Below are positions 1 through 6,766 of a DNA stretch of 14,692 nt, piece after piece. Below the pieces are notes generated by a model. The model did no database searches. It saw nothing but the letters and a program-made list of their open reading frames with translations, and was not told the origin of the DNA. Each line of letters opens with the position of its first letter. The first letter of the stretch is position 1. Made by a program: the position numbers and the translations under genes. This DNA comes from an uncultured Lachnospiraceae bacterium (GTDB taxonomy: Bacteria > Bacillota_A > Clostridia > Lachnospirales > Lachnospiraceae). The stretch is taken from assembly GCA_902796775.1 (NCBI GenBank), contig CADBQK010000349.1, forward strand, positions 1 through 14,692, read 5' to 3'.

Positions 1-226
1 ATCTTCCTTCCGGAATGACAAGGTCATCCAGCTGTGTACATGCCGTAGTACAGCCGCTGACAACGATCACGGCCAGATATCTCTGACCAGCCTGCGCGTT
101 CTCAAAGGTGAAATCCGGAAAAAGAGACTGGATCTTCTTTACTACGGCTACCCGGTCATAACGGGGATTGCAGCCTCCGCAGTATCGAACTCCAATCTTT
201 ACGCTGCCGGTATCACTGGCCTGCAT
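1..226 (-). CDS. small Cys-motif protein of unknown function (C-terminus off the window)
   Basis: The reading frame is open from an ATG at 226 to the left edge, giving 75 codons. The visible protein starts MQASDTGSVKIGVRYCGGCN and goes on with PRYDR, so a YCGGCNPRYDR motif lies near residues 15-25. A second Cys pair (GCTTACTQLDD) follows near residues 58-68. The spacing of Cys-x2-Cys and Cys-x3-Cys suggests metal or Fe-S binding or a redox role, but I do not recognise a named family. The start overlaps the end of the upstream NifU-domain gene by 14 bases, which suggests translational coupling. Its own ribosome site is weak (a GGGG run about 10 bases upstream). The co-location with NifU and an Fe-S dehydratase points to a metal-centre or redox role, by inference only. 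Confidence 0.65.
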   Translation of the reverse strand, partial: MQASDTGSVKIGVRYCGGCNPRYDRVAVVKKIQSLFPDFTFENAQAGQRYLAVIVVSGCTTACTQLDDLVIPEGR

Positions 227-500
227 GACGCAACCCCAGTATCCTTCTGGCTTCATCGATCAGCTCCTGGCTCACCTCATTGACAAGGACAGCCTGCTTT
301 ACCTCAGGAACCCTTTCGGTCAGCTCTTTGTTTATCAGGTCTTCTGCAGTCAGATCTGCAGCTGAACAGCCGGCGCAGACTCCTGTCAGCTTAAACCGGA
401 GAATCCCGTCCTCAAAGCTCAGAACTTCCATATCCCCGCCATGGGTGTTGAGCAATGGACGAATATATTCATCGATTGTTTTCGTGATTGCGTCATTCAT
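213..500 (-). CDS. NifU C-terminal-domain protein (Fe-S cluster scaffold/carrier)
   Basis: This is a 95-residue single-domain protein. The NifU C-terminal domain family carries or assembles Fe-S clusters through a conserved CxxC motif, seen here as C42-A-G-C45 in LTGVCAGCSAADLT. The upstream part (YIRPLLNTHGGDMEVL) is the typical first half of the domain. A longer frame opens at 572, but the ATG at 500 has AAAGGAG about 9 bases upstream and gives exactly the usual domain length, so I chose it. The gene lies 113 bases downstream of the 4-hydroxybutyryl-CoA dehydratase gene, an enzyme that needs a [4Fe-4S] cluster, and overlaps the next gene by 14 bases. A dedicated cluster-supply role is inferred from this context. 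Confidence 0.88.
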   Translation of the reverse strand: MNDAITKTIDEYIRPLLNTHGGDMEVLSFEDGILRFKLTGVCAGCSAADLTAEDLINKELTERVPEVKQAVLVNEVSQELIDEARRILGLRHAGQ

Positions 501-539
501 GCTGAAGCACTCCTTTTCGTTTCCTGCCTGTTTGCATAT

Positions 540-562
540 GGGGCGGCCACGTAAGCCGCCCC
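540..562 (-). other. GC-rich stem-loop between the dehydratase and NifU genes
   Basis: GGGGCGGC at 540-547 pairs perfectly with GCCGCCCC at 555-562 across a 7-base loop. No T-run follows on either strand, so it is not a classic terminator. It could be a partial terminator, or an RNA-stability or processing element that sets different levels of the dehydratase and the small downstream genes. Confidence 0.5.
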
Positions 563-613
563 AGTGATGCAAAACATTATCTGTTCATGAAAGAAAGGTT
601 GTTACCTGTCTAA

Positions 614-2071
614 TTAGTCTTCCTCAACGATGTGAGCGATTGCCTTAGCCAGCTCTTTCTTGTGACCAAGATTGCCCTGACGAGCGATCATAATACGCTG
701 TGCCTGCGGTGAACCTGCACCATGCATGGACTCAGTTCTGTAACCTACAGCTGCGGTACCAAGTGCAAGGTTCTCGATGAGACGAAGGATGCGCAGACGG
801 TTCTCGGTAGAAACTTCTGCTACACCGCGCAGATACTTGTCAATGATGGGCCCAAGCTTAGGATCACGGAAGTCTTTCTCGGACGGAGCAGTAACCATAA
901 GGCCGCCTGCGATATCCTCAGCAAGACGTACGATCTCATAAGGGAACCTGGTAACGTTCTGCTTGCAGACGTTTGCAAGAAGAAGGTCGATCATGTAGTT
1001 GCCGGACTCGGTAGGCTGGCCCTCTGCGGAACAAGCGATACCACAGCAGTACAGAGTCTCATTCAGATGAGTCATCTCGATGAGCTTATCTTTAACTGCG
1101 CTTGCCTTAGCTGCGCCGTTGTAATCAGCTGCAACAGCTGCTGCACCGATCAGGACATCGCCAACACCGACTTTGCAGCCGCCGTAGCTCTGACGATGAT
1201 AACCAGCAAAACGCTCAACCAGCATGCCTGCGAACTCGGTCTCGCCATTCAGGAAGATCCTGTCGTTCGGTACGAATACATGATCAAATACGGTAAGAGC
1301 TTCTACACCACCAAACTCAGAGTTACCAACATCCATGGAGGAGCCTTCAAGCTTCCTGGTGTCACAGCTCTGACGGCCGATGATCATGAACAGGCCCTTG
1401 GTGTCAAGAGGAACTGCGAAGGAAATAGCATAGTCTTTGTCATCCGGACCCATAGAGATGGTCGGCATAACGATAACTTCGTGAGAGTTGATGATACCGG
1501 TCTGATGAGCCTTTGCACCACAGACAACAACACCATCTTCTCTTCTTTCAACTACATGCAGGTAAAGATCCGGATCAGCCTGTGCATGAGGAGCCTTGGA
1601 CCTGTCGCCCTTGGTATCGGTCATAGCGCCGTCAACTGTAAGATCGTTCTCCTGGCAGTAGAACATGAACTTCTTGAATCTCTCATGATAGTTGGTGCCA
1701 TACTTCTTATCAATTTCATAAGTGGTGGAATACTCAGCGTTGAAAGCATCCATACCAACACATCTCTGGAAGCAGGCAGCTGTCTTCTGGCCGCAAAGTC
1801 TCTGCATCTTAACCTTGTTGCGAAGGTCTTCAGTGCTGCGATGGATGTGGGTGAAACGGTTGATTCTCTCACCAGTCTCAGGAGAGATAACAGTCATCAG
1901 ATCCTGATATTCAGGCATCTGTGCAAGGTCATAGGTCATCTTTACAGAGTTAAGGGAGGGACGAAGGATCGGGTCATCAACCGGATTCTCAACTTTCTCA
2001 CCAAACTTGTAGATTTCCATCTTGATTTTTCTGATGCTCTCGACGTACTGTTCGCCAGTCATTAATGCCAT
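614..2071 (-). CDS. abfD: 4-hydroxybutyryl-CoA dehydratase / vinylacetyl-CoA isomerase
   Basis: The 485-residue product belongs to the 4-hydroxyphenylacetate 3-hydroxylase-like FAD family. It has the AbfD signature of a [4Fe-4S] plus FAD dehydratase that converts 4-hydroxybutyryl-CoA to crotonyl-CoA by a ketyl-radical mechanism. The cluster ligands known from Clostridium aminobutyricum (Cys99, Cys103, His292, Cys299) match C100 and C104 in ACFQRC, and H292 and C299 in YHRQSYGGCK. E257 (FGGVEAL), Y296 and K300 are also in place, and the catalytic Glu of the TESMHGAG motif is E447. The frame opens at a GTG at 2089, but the ATG at 2071 has AAAGGAG 8 bases upstream and yields the family start. 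The length is as expected for a full enzyme. Related homologues may act only as vinylacetyl-CoA isomerases, but the ligand set supports dehydratase activity. Confidence 0.93.
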   Translation of the reverse strand: MALMTGEQYVESIRKIKMEIYKFGEKVENPVDDPILRPSLNSVKMTYDLAQMPEYQDLMTVISPETGERINRFTHIHRSTEDLRNKVKMQRLCGQKTAACFQRCVGMDAFNAEYSTTYEIDKKYGTNYHERFKKFMFYCQENDLTVDGAMTDTKGDRSKAPHAQADPDLYLHVVERREDGVVVCGAKAHQTGIINSHEVIVMPTISMGPDDKDYAISFAVPLDTKGLFMIIGRQSCDTRKLEGSSMDVGNSEFGGVEALTVFDHVFVPNDRIFLNGETEFAGMLVERFAGYHRQSYGGCKVGVGDVLIGAAAVAADYNGAAKASAVKDKLIEMTHLNETLYCCGIACSAEGQPTESGNYMIDLLLANVCKQNVTRFPYEIVRLAEDIAGGLMVTAPSEKDFRDPKLGPIIDKYLRGVAEVSTENRLRILRLIENLALGTAAVGYRTESMHGAGSPQAQRIMIARQGNLGHKKELAKAIAHIVEED

Positions 2072-2086
2072 TGTGATTTCTCCTTT

Positions 2087-2188
2087 CACTTATGTAAGTG
2101 TTTATTTTTGCCGATATCCCGGCAGTACCGCCTTTTCGCTGTCCTTTCAAAAAGTCCCATCATCCGGAGATATTGCCCGAGATACCGG
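2087..2188 (-). promoter_or_regulatory. leader of the dehydratase gene with small palindromes
   Basis: The 199 bases between the permease and dehydratase genes hold several dyads. CACTTA/TAAGTG at 2087-2100 directly abuts the ribosome site. TGCCG/CGGCA lies at 2109-2124. CCGG-flanked GAGATA direct repeats lie at 2164-2188. I see no convincing sigma-70-type or sigma-54 promoter and no terminator with a T-run, so the gene may be read from the permease promoter. The dyads could be operators or leader hairpins. This is weak evidence. Confidence 0.3.
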
Positions 2189-2270
2189 TAATTATTAAAT
2201 TGTTTAAAGTTTCCGTGTTCCCGATAGTTCTTTACAAAATATGATCCGCAAAGATATCAGCTTTGTTTGT

Positions 2271-3701
2271 TTATTTCTCAGCGTCCTTTGCTTCCTCTAC
2301 TGCCGGAACAACAACATCCTCGACGATTGCCTTGCCGTCCTTATCCCTCTTCTGATAGCAGATGAAGAACAGTGCAAGACCAACTACGAGACCCCAGGCA
2401 GCACCACGGGTTGCCAGGACAGCGCCCATAACACCGCAGATACCCTGCTCGATTGTGTCATTGCACATATCCATAGCCAGTGAGCAGCATACATAACCCT
2501 GTACTAACAGTGTCAGAGACAGAGCGACAGGAAGTACGGGCTGCAGGAAGGAAGAAATAGGGATCAGGGCAACACATACGAATGTGCTGAGACGGAATGT
2601 ACCGGCACCAGAGTAAATAGACTCCATAGCCTGAGGACCTTCCTTATAACGGGTTGCAATAGCTGCAGTAACAGCTGCCCACAGAGGACCGCACATCTGG
2701 GTATAAGGAGATACGATTGCCATTGCGCAGTTACGGATACCGCTTACCAGGTTGGAACGGTTAGCGTTGAAGTCGATCTTCTCATCAGGACGAACTTCAT
2801 CAGCCTCTCTGATCAGAGCTTCAGATGTTACGAAGTCACCGAATGCGATGATGTAAACAACGATTGCTACAGGAACGGATGCTGCCCATGTTGCTGCATT
2901 CGGCCAGCCGATTGCGAACGGAGACAGCTGATTCCAGATGTTTGCAAACTCAGGGATCTTGATAAGCGGCCACCACTGGATATCAGGAAGCGCGATCTCA
3001 CCAGCCAGAGGGCCAACGAAAACTGCGATGATGATAGCCGGCAGCATACCGAACTTACCGATCAGGTCGATAACCTTGTTGGATCTTCTCATCTTCTGCC
3101 AGATAGGGCTGAACAGACAGAAGTAAGCGATGATGGCACCAATCGTGATAGCGATAGGATATTTGCCGAAACGGCCGCCGTCTGCCTTAAACTCACCGAT
3201 AACAGCGGAAATACCGCCGCCCATCAGGACACCAGCCTTAACGGAGTTAGGGACGATCTCGATAACCTTGGAACCAAGTCCGGTGATACCGAAGATCAGG
3301 AAGATAATACCAAGGATCATCTGGGTTGCGATCAGAGCCTGGTTTCTTGCAGGACCCATCTCATAAGTGGTCAGGTATGCAGTAACAAGCGGGATAGCCG
3401 GTGTTACCCATCCGGGAACAACCGGATCGCCCAGAAGAACATGGAGACAATAGCCAAAGCCATTGATGATAACCATGGAAAGAGCAACATCATAAGAAAC
3501 GCCCAGAACCTCAGTCAGAACAGGGATAGCACCCAGACAGGTTGCGCACATGAAAACTGCCTGGCACATCTCAGGGATAGACCATGCATAGTGAATGAAC
3601 GGAAGCCTGATCTTAAAGGGGCCAGCCGGGATATATGCCTGTTCTCCGCCGTACTCACGATAACGGCTCTTGAAATTAGCCTTACTTGCCAAGTCTGCCA
3701 T
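2271..3701 (-). CDS. NCS2/SLC23-like membrane permease, substrate unknown
   Basis: The 476-residue protein has about 12 or more hydrophobic segments, with short charged loops and a charged C-terminal tail. Its organisation resembles the nucleobase-cation symporter 2 group (xanthine/uracil permease superfamily). It has an early amphipathic start (GPFKIRLPFIHYAWSIPEM), a GDPVVPGWVTPAIPL segment, and a late FGDFVTSEALIREADEVRPDE segment where the family places substrate-contacting acidic residues. The frame opens at 3764, but the ATG at 3701 has AGGAGG 10 bases upstream. It sits directly upstream of the dehydratase gene, with no purine genes in view. The substrate may therefore be a carboxylate feeding the C4 pathway rather than a nucleobase. 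The family call is fairly sure and the substrate is open. Confidence 0.75.
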   Translation of the reverse strand: MADLASKANFKSRYREYGGEQAYIPAGPFKIRLPFIHYAWSIPEMCQAVFMCATCLGAIPVLTEVLGVSYDVALSMVIINGFGYCLHVLLGDPVVPGWVTPAIPLVTAYLTTYEMGPARNQALIATQMILGIIFLIFGITGLGSKVIEIVPNSVKAGVLMGGGISAVIGEFKADGGRFGKYPIAITIGAIIAYFCLFSPIWQKMRRSNKVIDLIGKFGMLPAIIIAVFVGPLAGEIALPDIQWWPLIKIPEFANIWNQLSPFAIGWPNAATWAASVPVAIVVYIIAFGDFVTSEALIREADEVRPDEKIDFNANRSNLVSGIRNCAMAIVSPYTQMCGPLWAAVTAAIATRYKEGPQAMESIYSGAGTFRLSTFVCVALIPISSFLQPVLPVALSLTLLVQGYVCCSLAMDMCNDTIEQGICGVMGAVLATRGAAWGLVVGLALFFICYQKRDKDGKAIVEDVVVPAVEEAKDAEK

Positions 3702-3725
3702 AAAGTAAGTTCCTCCTCTCAAAGC

Positions 3726-3757
3726 TGCCGTCCGGCTTTTACTGTGCCGGTGCGGCA
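3726..3757 (-). promoter_or_regulatory. nested leader hairpin upstream of the permease gene
   Basis: TGCCG and CCGGC (3726-3736) pair with GCCGG and CGGCA (3746-3757) around a 9-base loop. This makes a ten-pair, slightly bulged hairpin about 25 bases upstream of the permease start codon. The minus strand also carries a GG-N10-GC arrangement here (CGGCACAGTAAAAGCC), but its -12 half lacks TTGC, so I do not call it a sigma-54 promoter. A role as attenuator or translational control element is possible. Confidence 0.35.
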
Positions 3758-3922
3758 TAAACACTTGTTAAGTAAGAATGTCTTTTTGCCTTTATATTAC
3801 TGAAGGCTTAAAGACTTCTTTTTATCGGCAGGCACGTGCTGCGCTGCAGCTGCAGCCTTGTGCCCTGTCGACAATATATAGACAAATGAGTGTCGACCCT
3901 CATCATGTCCCATTATTATGTG

Positions 3923-4522
3923 CTATACCTGGAATTTCTTTTTCGCAGGCATCACGACCATCGGAAGCTGTGCCTTCTCGCAGATAAACTGCTCAAATTC
4001 CTTCAGCTCCTGCGGACTCTCGAAAGCGTCCTGGCGAATCATATAGGCTGCCTGTCCGAAAAACAGGAACCTCCATGCTCCAAACGAAATAAAATCGGTA
4101 ATCCTGTTATAGGCTACGCCTCTAACCTGGTTCCCGGGGAGAAATGCCCGGATCGAAGTTTCAGAAAAGACAAAACGTACATCAAATGGAAACTCGGTTT
4201 CCTTTGAAACCTTTGCGATTGCCTTCTTGCAAAGCCTGTGCTTGCCATTGACGCTGCTTAGAGGCATCGCCAAGGCAAAGAAAATGATGCATACGACATG
4301 GATTGCGATCACCTGCGGTGAGTACCTGCTGTGATAGACGATCAAGCTGGCCAGAATGATGACGATCATTGCAGCAATAAAAGGATAGGTCCTTGTCCTC
4401 GCCATTGGTGCCCGGAACATTGTCCAGGAAACATCCGTCAGCGCATCATAGGCTTGCTTATCATACCGGGAATGAATATCAAACCTTGGTAATGAAGCAT
4501 TCGCATTATTTTTGCCTGCCAT
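3923..4522 (-). CDS. YcxB-like two-helix membrane protein
   Basis: This is a 199-residue protein of unknown function. Two adjacent membrane segments lie at about residues 46-65 (TYPFIAAMIVIILASLIVYH) and 72-90. A soluble C-terminal domain follows whose pattern (FSETSIRAF, then VAYNRITDFISFGAWRFLFF, then a basic stretch and ELKEFEQFICEKA) resembles the YcxB-like C-terminal domain. A frame opens at 4567, but the ATG at 4522 has GGAGG 8 bases upstream and is preferred. It is the first gene after a strong sigma-54 promoter at 4642-4657, with a leader of about 110 bases, so it is probably controlled by the PAS-type activator encoded just upstream. A stress or membrane-sensing role is conceivable but not shown. 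Confidence 0.7.
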   Translation of the reverse strand: MAGKNNANASLPRFDIHSRYDKQAYDALTDVSWTMFRAPMARTRTYPFIAAMIVIILASLIVYHSRYSPQVIAIHVVCIIFFALAMPLSSVNGKHRLCKKAIAKVSKETEFPFDVRFVFSETSIRAFLPGNQVRGVAYNRITDFISFGAWRFLFFGQAAYMIRQDAFESPQELKEFEQFICEKAQLPMVVMPAKKKFQV

Positions 4523-4641
4523 CCGTTTTTCCTCCGATCTGCTCAATGCCTGCTGTCTGCCTGGCATCTGCAGTTCACCACGGACTTGCTGCCAGCACTT
4601 TTCATTTCATGCCTGTACATTATACATCTGCAATATATACA

Positions 4642-4657
4642 AGCAAATTGCGTGCCA
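4642..4657 (-). promoter_or_regulatory. sigma-54 (-24/-12) promoter for the YcxB-like gene
   Basis: The minus strand reads TGGCACGCAATTTGCT, which matches the sigma-54 consensus TGGCACG-N4-TTGCW at every defined position, with GG-N10-GC spacing. The predicted start is near 4631, giving a leader of about 110 bases before the ATG at 4522. A sigma-54 activator gene lies directly upstream, and candidate enhancer dyads lie about 150-300 bases upstream. Confidence 0.88.
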
Positions 4658-4799
4658 AATTTTTGGGTTTTGAGTTTGTAAATATGATGAAAACTCTTTA
4701 TACATGAGATTCCACAAGATTTTTTGTTTATTTGTACATTTTGCAGCATGTATCAATATTAAGACATCTGCAATAAAACATAAAAAAATCGTGAATTTT

Positions 4800-4817
4800 T
4801 GTTTCACATATGAAACA
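4800..4817. promoter_or_regulatory. TGTTTCA-N4-TGAAACA dyad, candidate activator site
   Basis: This is a perfect inverted repeat with 7-bp arms and a CATA centre. It sits about 170 bases upstream of the predicted sigma-54 start, the usual range for enhancer-binding activators. The same arms and spacing recur at 5050-5067, but there they form the core of the activator gene's terminator, so the recurrence may be chance. Confidence 0.4.
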
Positions 4818-4912
4818 TATCATTCGCCTCGCGTTCCATTATTGCAACATTTTTTGTTAGTTATATATAACCATTGTGCATCTTTCACAATGAAATCCAC
4901 AAAATGCATCGA

Positions 4913-4930
4913 TAGTTTGCACGCTAACTA
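4913..4930. promoter_or_regulatory. 18-bp dyad, copy 1 (candidate enhancer or operator)
   Basis: The site TAGTTTGCACGCTAACTA is an imperfect palindrome with TAGTT and AACTA arms around GC-N2-GC. Two close relatives occur at 12615-12632 and 12711-12728, both between the GntP-type permease gene and a second sigma-54 promoter. It lies about 290 bases upstream of the predicted start of the sigma-54 promoter at 4642. Confidence 0.5.
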
Positions 4931-5028
4931 ATTTTAATTTCAAAATAAAACTTTGAAAATACGTGCTTTTTACTCCTCTTATTGAATAATGCAGAGTCAA
5001 TCCCTCATCATGTATTTTTTGACATCTC

Positions 5029-5079
5029 AAAAAAAAGAAGCAGAAAATCTGTTTCATTATTGAAACAAACCGTCTGCTT
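5029..5079 (-). terminator. intrinsic terminator of the sigma-54 activator gene
   Basis: On the minus strand, AAGCAGA pairs with TCTGCTT. An inner perfect stem TGTTTCA/TGAAACA has a 4-base loop, and a run of eight T follows. It lies about 85 bases after the activator stop codon. It separates the activator from the sigma-54-driven gene downstream. Confidence 0.85.
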
Positions 5080-5162
5080 ACTCTTCTTTTTTACTGTTTT
5101 ACAGATCCTGTTTCTTTGTCTTCCTTCTTGTCTTTACGTCTCCGTCTTTGCCTGGGCAGGAT

Positions 5163-6527
5163 TTACTGCTTTTTATTCTTTTTCCTTGTCAGAGTTGCTG
5201 CACTCATACCCAGGCTTTTAGCTGCGTCACGGACATTCCCGTATTTCTGGTAGGCAGCGTCTATGTATTCATATTCCAATCTGGCCAGGTACTGCTGCAG
5301 ATTCTGTCCTTGCGAGAAATCAAAAGAACGGTGCTGCTCCCGTACATTGCTGTAAATAGAAAGATCTTCCGGATAGATGACATCCTCATTACTGATGATA
5401 AAAGTCCGCTCAACCACATTCTTCAGCTCACGGATATTTCCGGGCCAGTCATAATCCAGCATAACCTCCAGTGCCAGGCCTGAAAACTTTTTGCTGTACC
5501 CGTATTTTCCGTTCAGCTCATTGGTAAAATGCTCTGCCAGCGCAATGATGTCATCCGGTCTCTCCCGCAGCGGCGGAATCTCCACCGGGTAGACCATCAG
5601 ACGGTAAAACAGATCCTCTCGAAACTCCCCGTTACGGACCATTTCCTCAAGATTACGGTTTGTCGCTGCAAGTACACGTACATCAACAGGAACTGCCTTG
5701 GCAGATCCGACACGCATGACCTCTTCTTCCTGCAGCACTCGCAGCAGTTTCACCTGCATAGACAAGGGCATCTCTCCGATTTCATCAAGAAACAGGGTGC
5801 CATGGTCAGCCACCTCAAAGTATCCGGCCTTGCCTCCCTTATCAGCACCGGTAAAGGACCCTTTTTCGTAGCCGAAAAATTCGCTTTCCATCAGATTCTC
5901 CGGAATGGCACCGCAGTTGATCTTGATAAAAGGCTGGTCATGCCGCTTCCCCTCATGATGAAGGAATTTAGCGAATACTTCTTTCCCAACGCCTGTCTCG
6001 CCGAGGAAGGTCACTGTTGTATCCATATCCTTGACCCTGCCGATCATACGCAGGACACGCAGCGTTTTTTCATCCCTGGCAACCAGATCACCCTCCAGAA
6101 TATCTTTTCGGAGGATTTTAAGCTGCTCTTCCATCAGCTCTGTCTGCCTGGTCTGCTTGTCCAGCTCCACCCGCAGGTTCAAAATCTCCGTCAGATCACG
6201 CACGTTGGTCACAACCATGATGATCCTGCCGTGACTGTTCTTGATTGGTGAACTGGTAATCGTTGCCTGTTTCCCCGTCTTGAATGTCTGATGGAGTGTG
6301 ACTGCCTGACCAGTCTCGAGAGCCAGCAAAGTACCTGACCGTGAAATAACATTCCCTTCAACCAGATCGCGCATATTCTTCCCGATCACCTCGTCCGGAC
6401 GCAAACCGGAAATCTCCTGATATGCCTGATTGATGTAGATGGTGTTGGCCTTGCCATCTGTAATATAGAATCCGTCAAAAGAATTCTCAAGAATCAGCTT
6501 ATAAATATCACTCGAAAAAGCTTCCAT
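5163..6527 (-). CDS. PAS-domain sigma-54-dependent transcriptional activator
   Basis: The 454-residue protein has three parts. An N-terminal PAS sensor covers about residues 8-112 (FDGFYITDGKANTIYINQAY), followed by a coiled-coil linker to about 145. The AAA+ domain covers about 150-385. It has Walker A GETGVGKE at 176-183, the sigma-54 contact loop GSFTGA at 223-228 (usual GAFTGA, with Ser for Ala), Walker B GTLFLDEIGEM at 243-253, REDLFYRL at 303-310 and WPGNIREL at 361-368. A Fis-type helix-turn-helix lies at about 412-450 (NVRDAAKSLGMSAATLTRK). Such proteins bind upstream dyads and activate RNA polymerase holding sigma-54. There is no receiver domain, so a small ligand or redox state sensed by PAS is likely. 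GAGG lies about 8 bases before the ATG. Probable targets are the promoters at 4642 and 12748. Confidence 0.95.
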   Translation of the reverse strand: MEAFSSDIYKLILENSFDGFYITDGKANTIYINQAYQEISGLRPDEVIGKNMRDLVEGNVISRSGTLLALETGQAVTLHQTFKTGKQATITSSPIKNSHGRIIMVVTNVRDLTEILNLRVELDKQTRQTELMEEQLKILRKDILEGDLVARDEKTLRVLRMIGRVKDMDTTVTFLGETGVGKEVFAKFLHHEGKRHDQPFIKINCGAIPENLMESEFFGYEKGSFTGADKGGKAGYFEVADHGTLFLDEIGEMPLSMQVKLLRVLQEEEVMRVGSAKAVPVDVRVLAATNRNLEEMVRNGEFREDLFYRLMVYPVEIPPLRERPDDIIALAEHFTNELNGKYGYSKKFSGLALEVMLDYDWPGNIRELKNVVERTFIISNEDVIYPEDLSIYSNVREQHRSFDFSQGQNLQQYLARLEYEYIDAAYQKYGNVRDAAKSLGMSAATLTRKKNKKQ

Positions 6528-6545
6528 CTCTTTTGCCTCGCTTTC

Positions 6546-6621
6546 TGGGGTGAGTCAGGGGACGTATCTGCTGACTCATTCAGAAAAATGAGTCAGCAGA
6601 TACGTCCCCTGACTCACCCCA
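6546..6621. repeat. perfect long palindrome (REP/MITE-like) in the activator leader
   Basis: A 35-base arm at 6546-6580 is the exact reverse complement of 6587-6621, with a 6-base loop (CAGAAA). The arms contain GAGTCAGGGGACGTATCTG, itself flanked by TGAGTCA-type words, so the element has internal sub-symmetry. It resembles the GTCAGGGGAC-type palindromic repeats that occur in many copies in Firmicute genomes and are attributed to REP-type transposases. That link comes from memory of the sequence style and was not searched. It lies between the activator's promoter (6661-6689) and its ribosome site, ending 18 bases before the start codon. Confidence 0.9.
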
Positions 6622-6660
6622 TTCTGCCGCCTCGCCCTCTCAGGTCTAATCTTTTGAAGC

Positions 6661-6689
6661 ATTATATCATATCTGCCCTCCAAAAGCAA
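6661..6689 (-). promoter_or_regulatory. sigma-A-type promoter of the activator gene
   Basis: The minus strand has TTGCTT, 17 bases, then a perfect TATAAT (plus-strand ATTATA at 6661-6666, AAGCAA at 6684-6689). The predicted start is near 6654, so the transcript would begin with about 127 bases of leader holding the whole 76-base palindrome. Confidence 0.6.
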
Positions 6690-6702
6690 AATTACGCTTA
6701 AT

Positions 6703-6733
6703 AAAAAAGAAACCCCATCTGCTGCCGTTTCTT
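6703..6733 (-). terminator. intrinsic terminator after the small membrane protein gene
   Basis: On the minus strand AAGAAAC pairs with GTTTCTT across a 13-base loop and runs into a T-tract. It lies 34 bases after the stop codon and would end the operon that includes the acyl-CoA dehydrogenase. The stem is A/U-rich, so it may be leaky. Confidence 0.6.
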
Positions 6734-6766
6734 CAGGAAAAAGCAGAAATGAAGTTTCTTTTCGGA

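Larger units (their letters stand above)
4523..5162. other. 640-base AT-rich regulatory gap
   Basis: This gap lies between the activator gene and the YcxB-like gene and is strikingly AT-rich compared with the flanking genes. It contains the activator's terminator (5029-5079), an 18-bp imperfect palindrome (4913-4930), a TGTTTCA dyad (4800-4817), a perfect GTTATATATAAC palindrome (4860-4871) and the sigma-54 promoter (4642-4657). Short frames inside it lack ribosome sites and family features. I see no RNA gene. Confidence 0.7.

Noticed and set aside
722..2065. Long plus-strand open frame opposite the dehydratase gene
   Set aside because: Its translation has no family features and no ribosome site. 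It mirrors the codon bias of the real gene on the other strand. The same holds for the long plus frames at 5529-6251, 7238-8269, 8606-10171, 10287-11009 and 11297-11899.
3725..3757. Sigma-54 promoter in front of the permease gene (CGGCACAGTAAAAGCC on the minus strand)
   Set aside because: The GG-N10-GC spacing fits, but the -12 element lacks TTGC and the sequence is fully explained as a hairpin.
5050..5067. Second TGTTTCA dyad as an independent enhancer site
   Set aside because: It is the inner stem of a well-formed terminator with a run of eight T. It is also more than 400 bases from the sigma-54 start, so the terminator explanation is sufficient. The recurrence is kept only as a low-interest finding.
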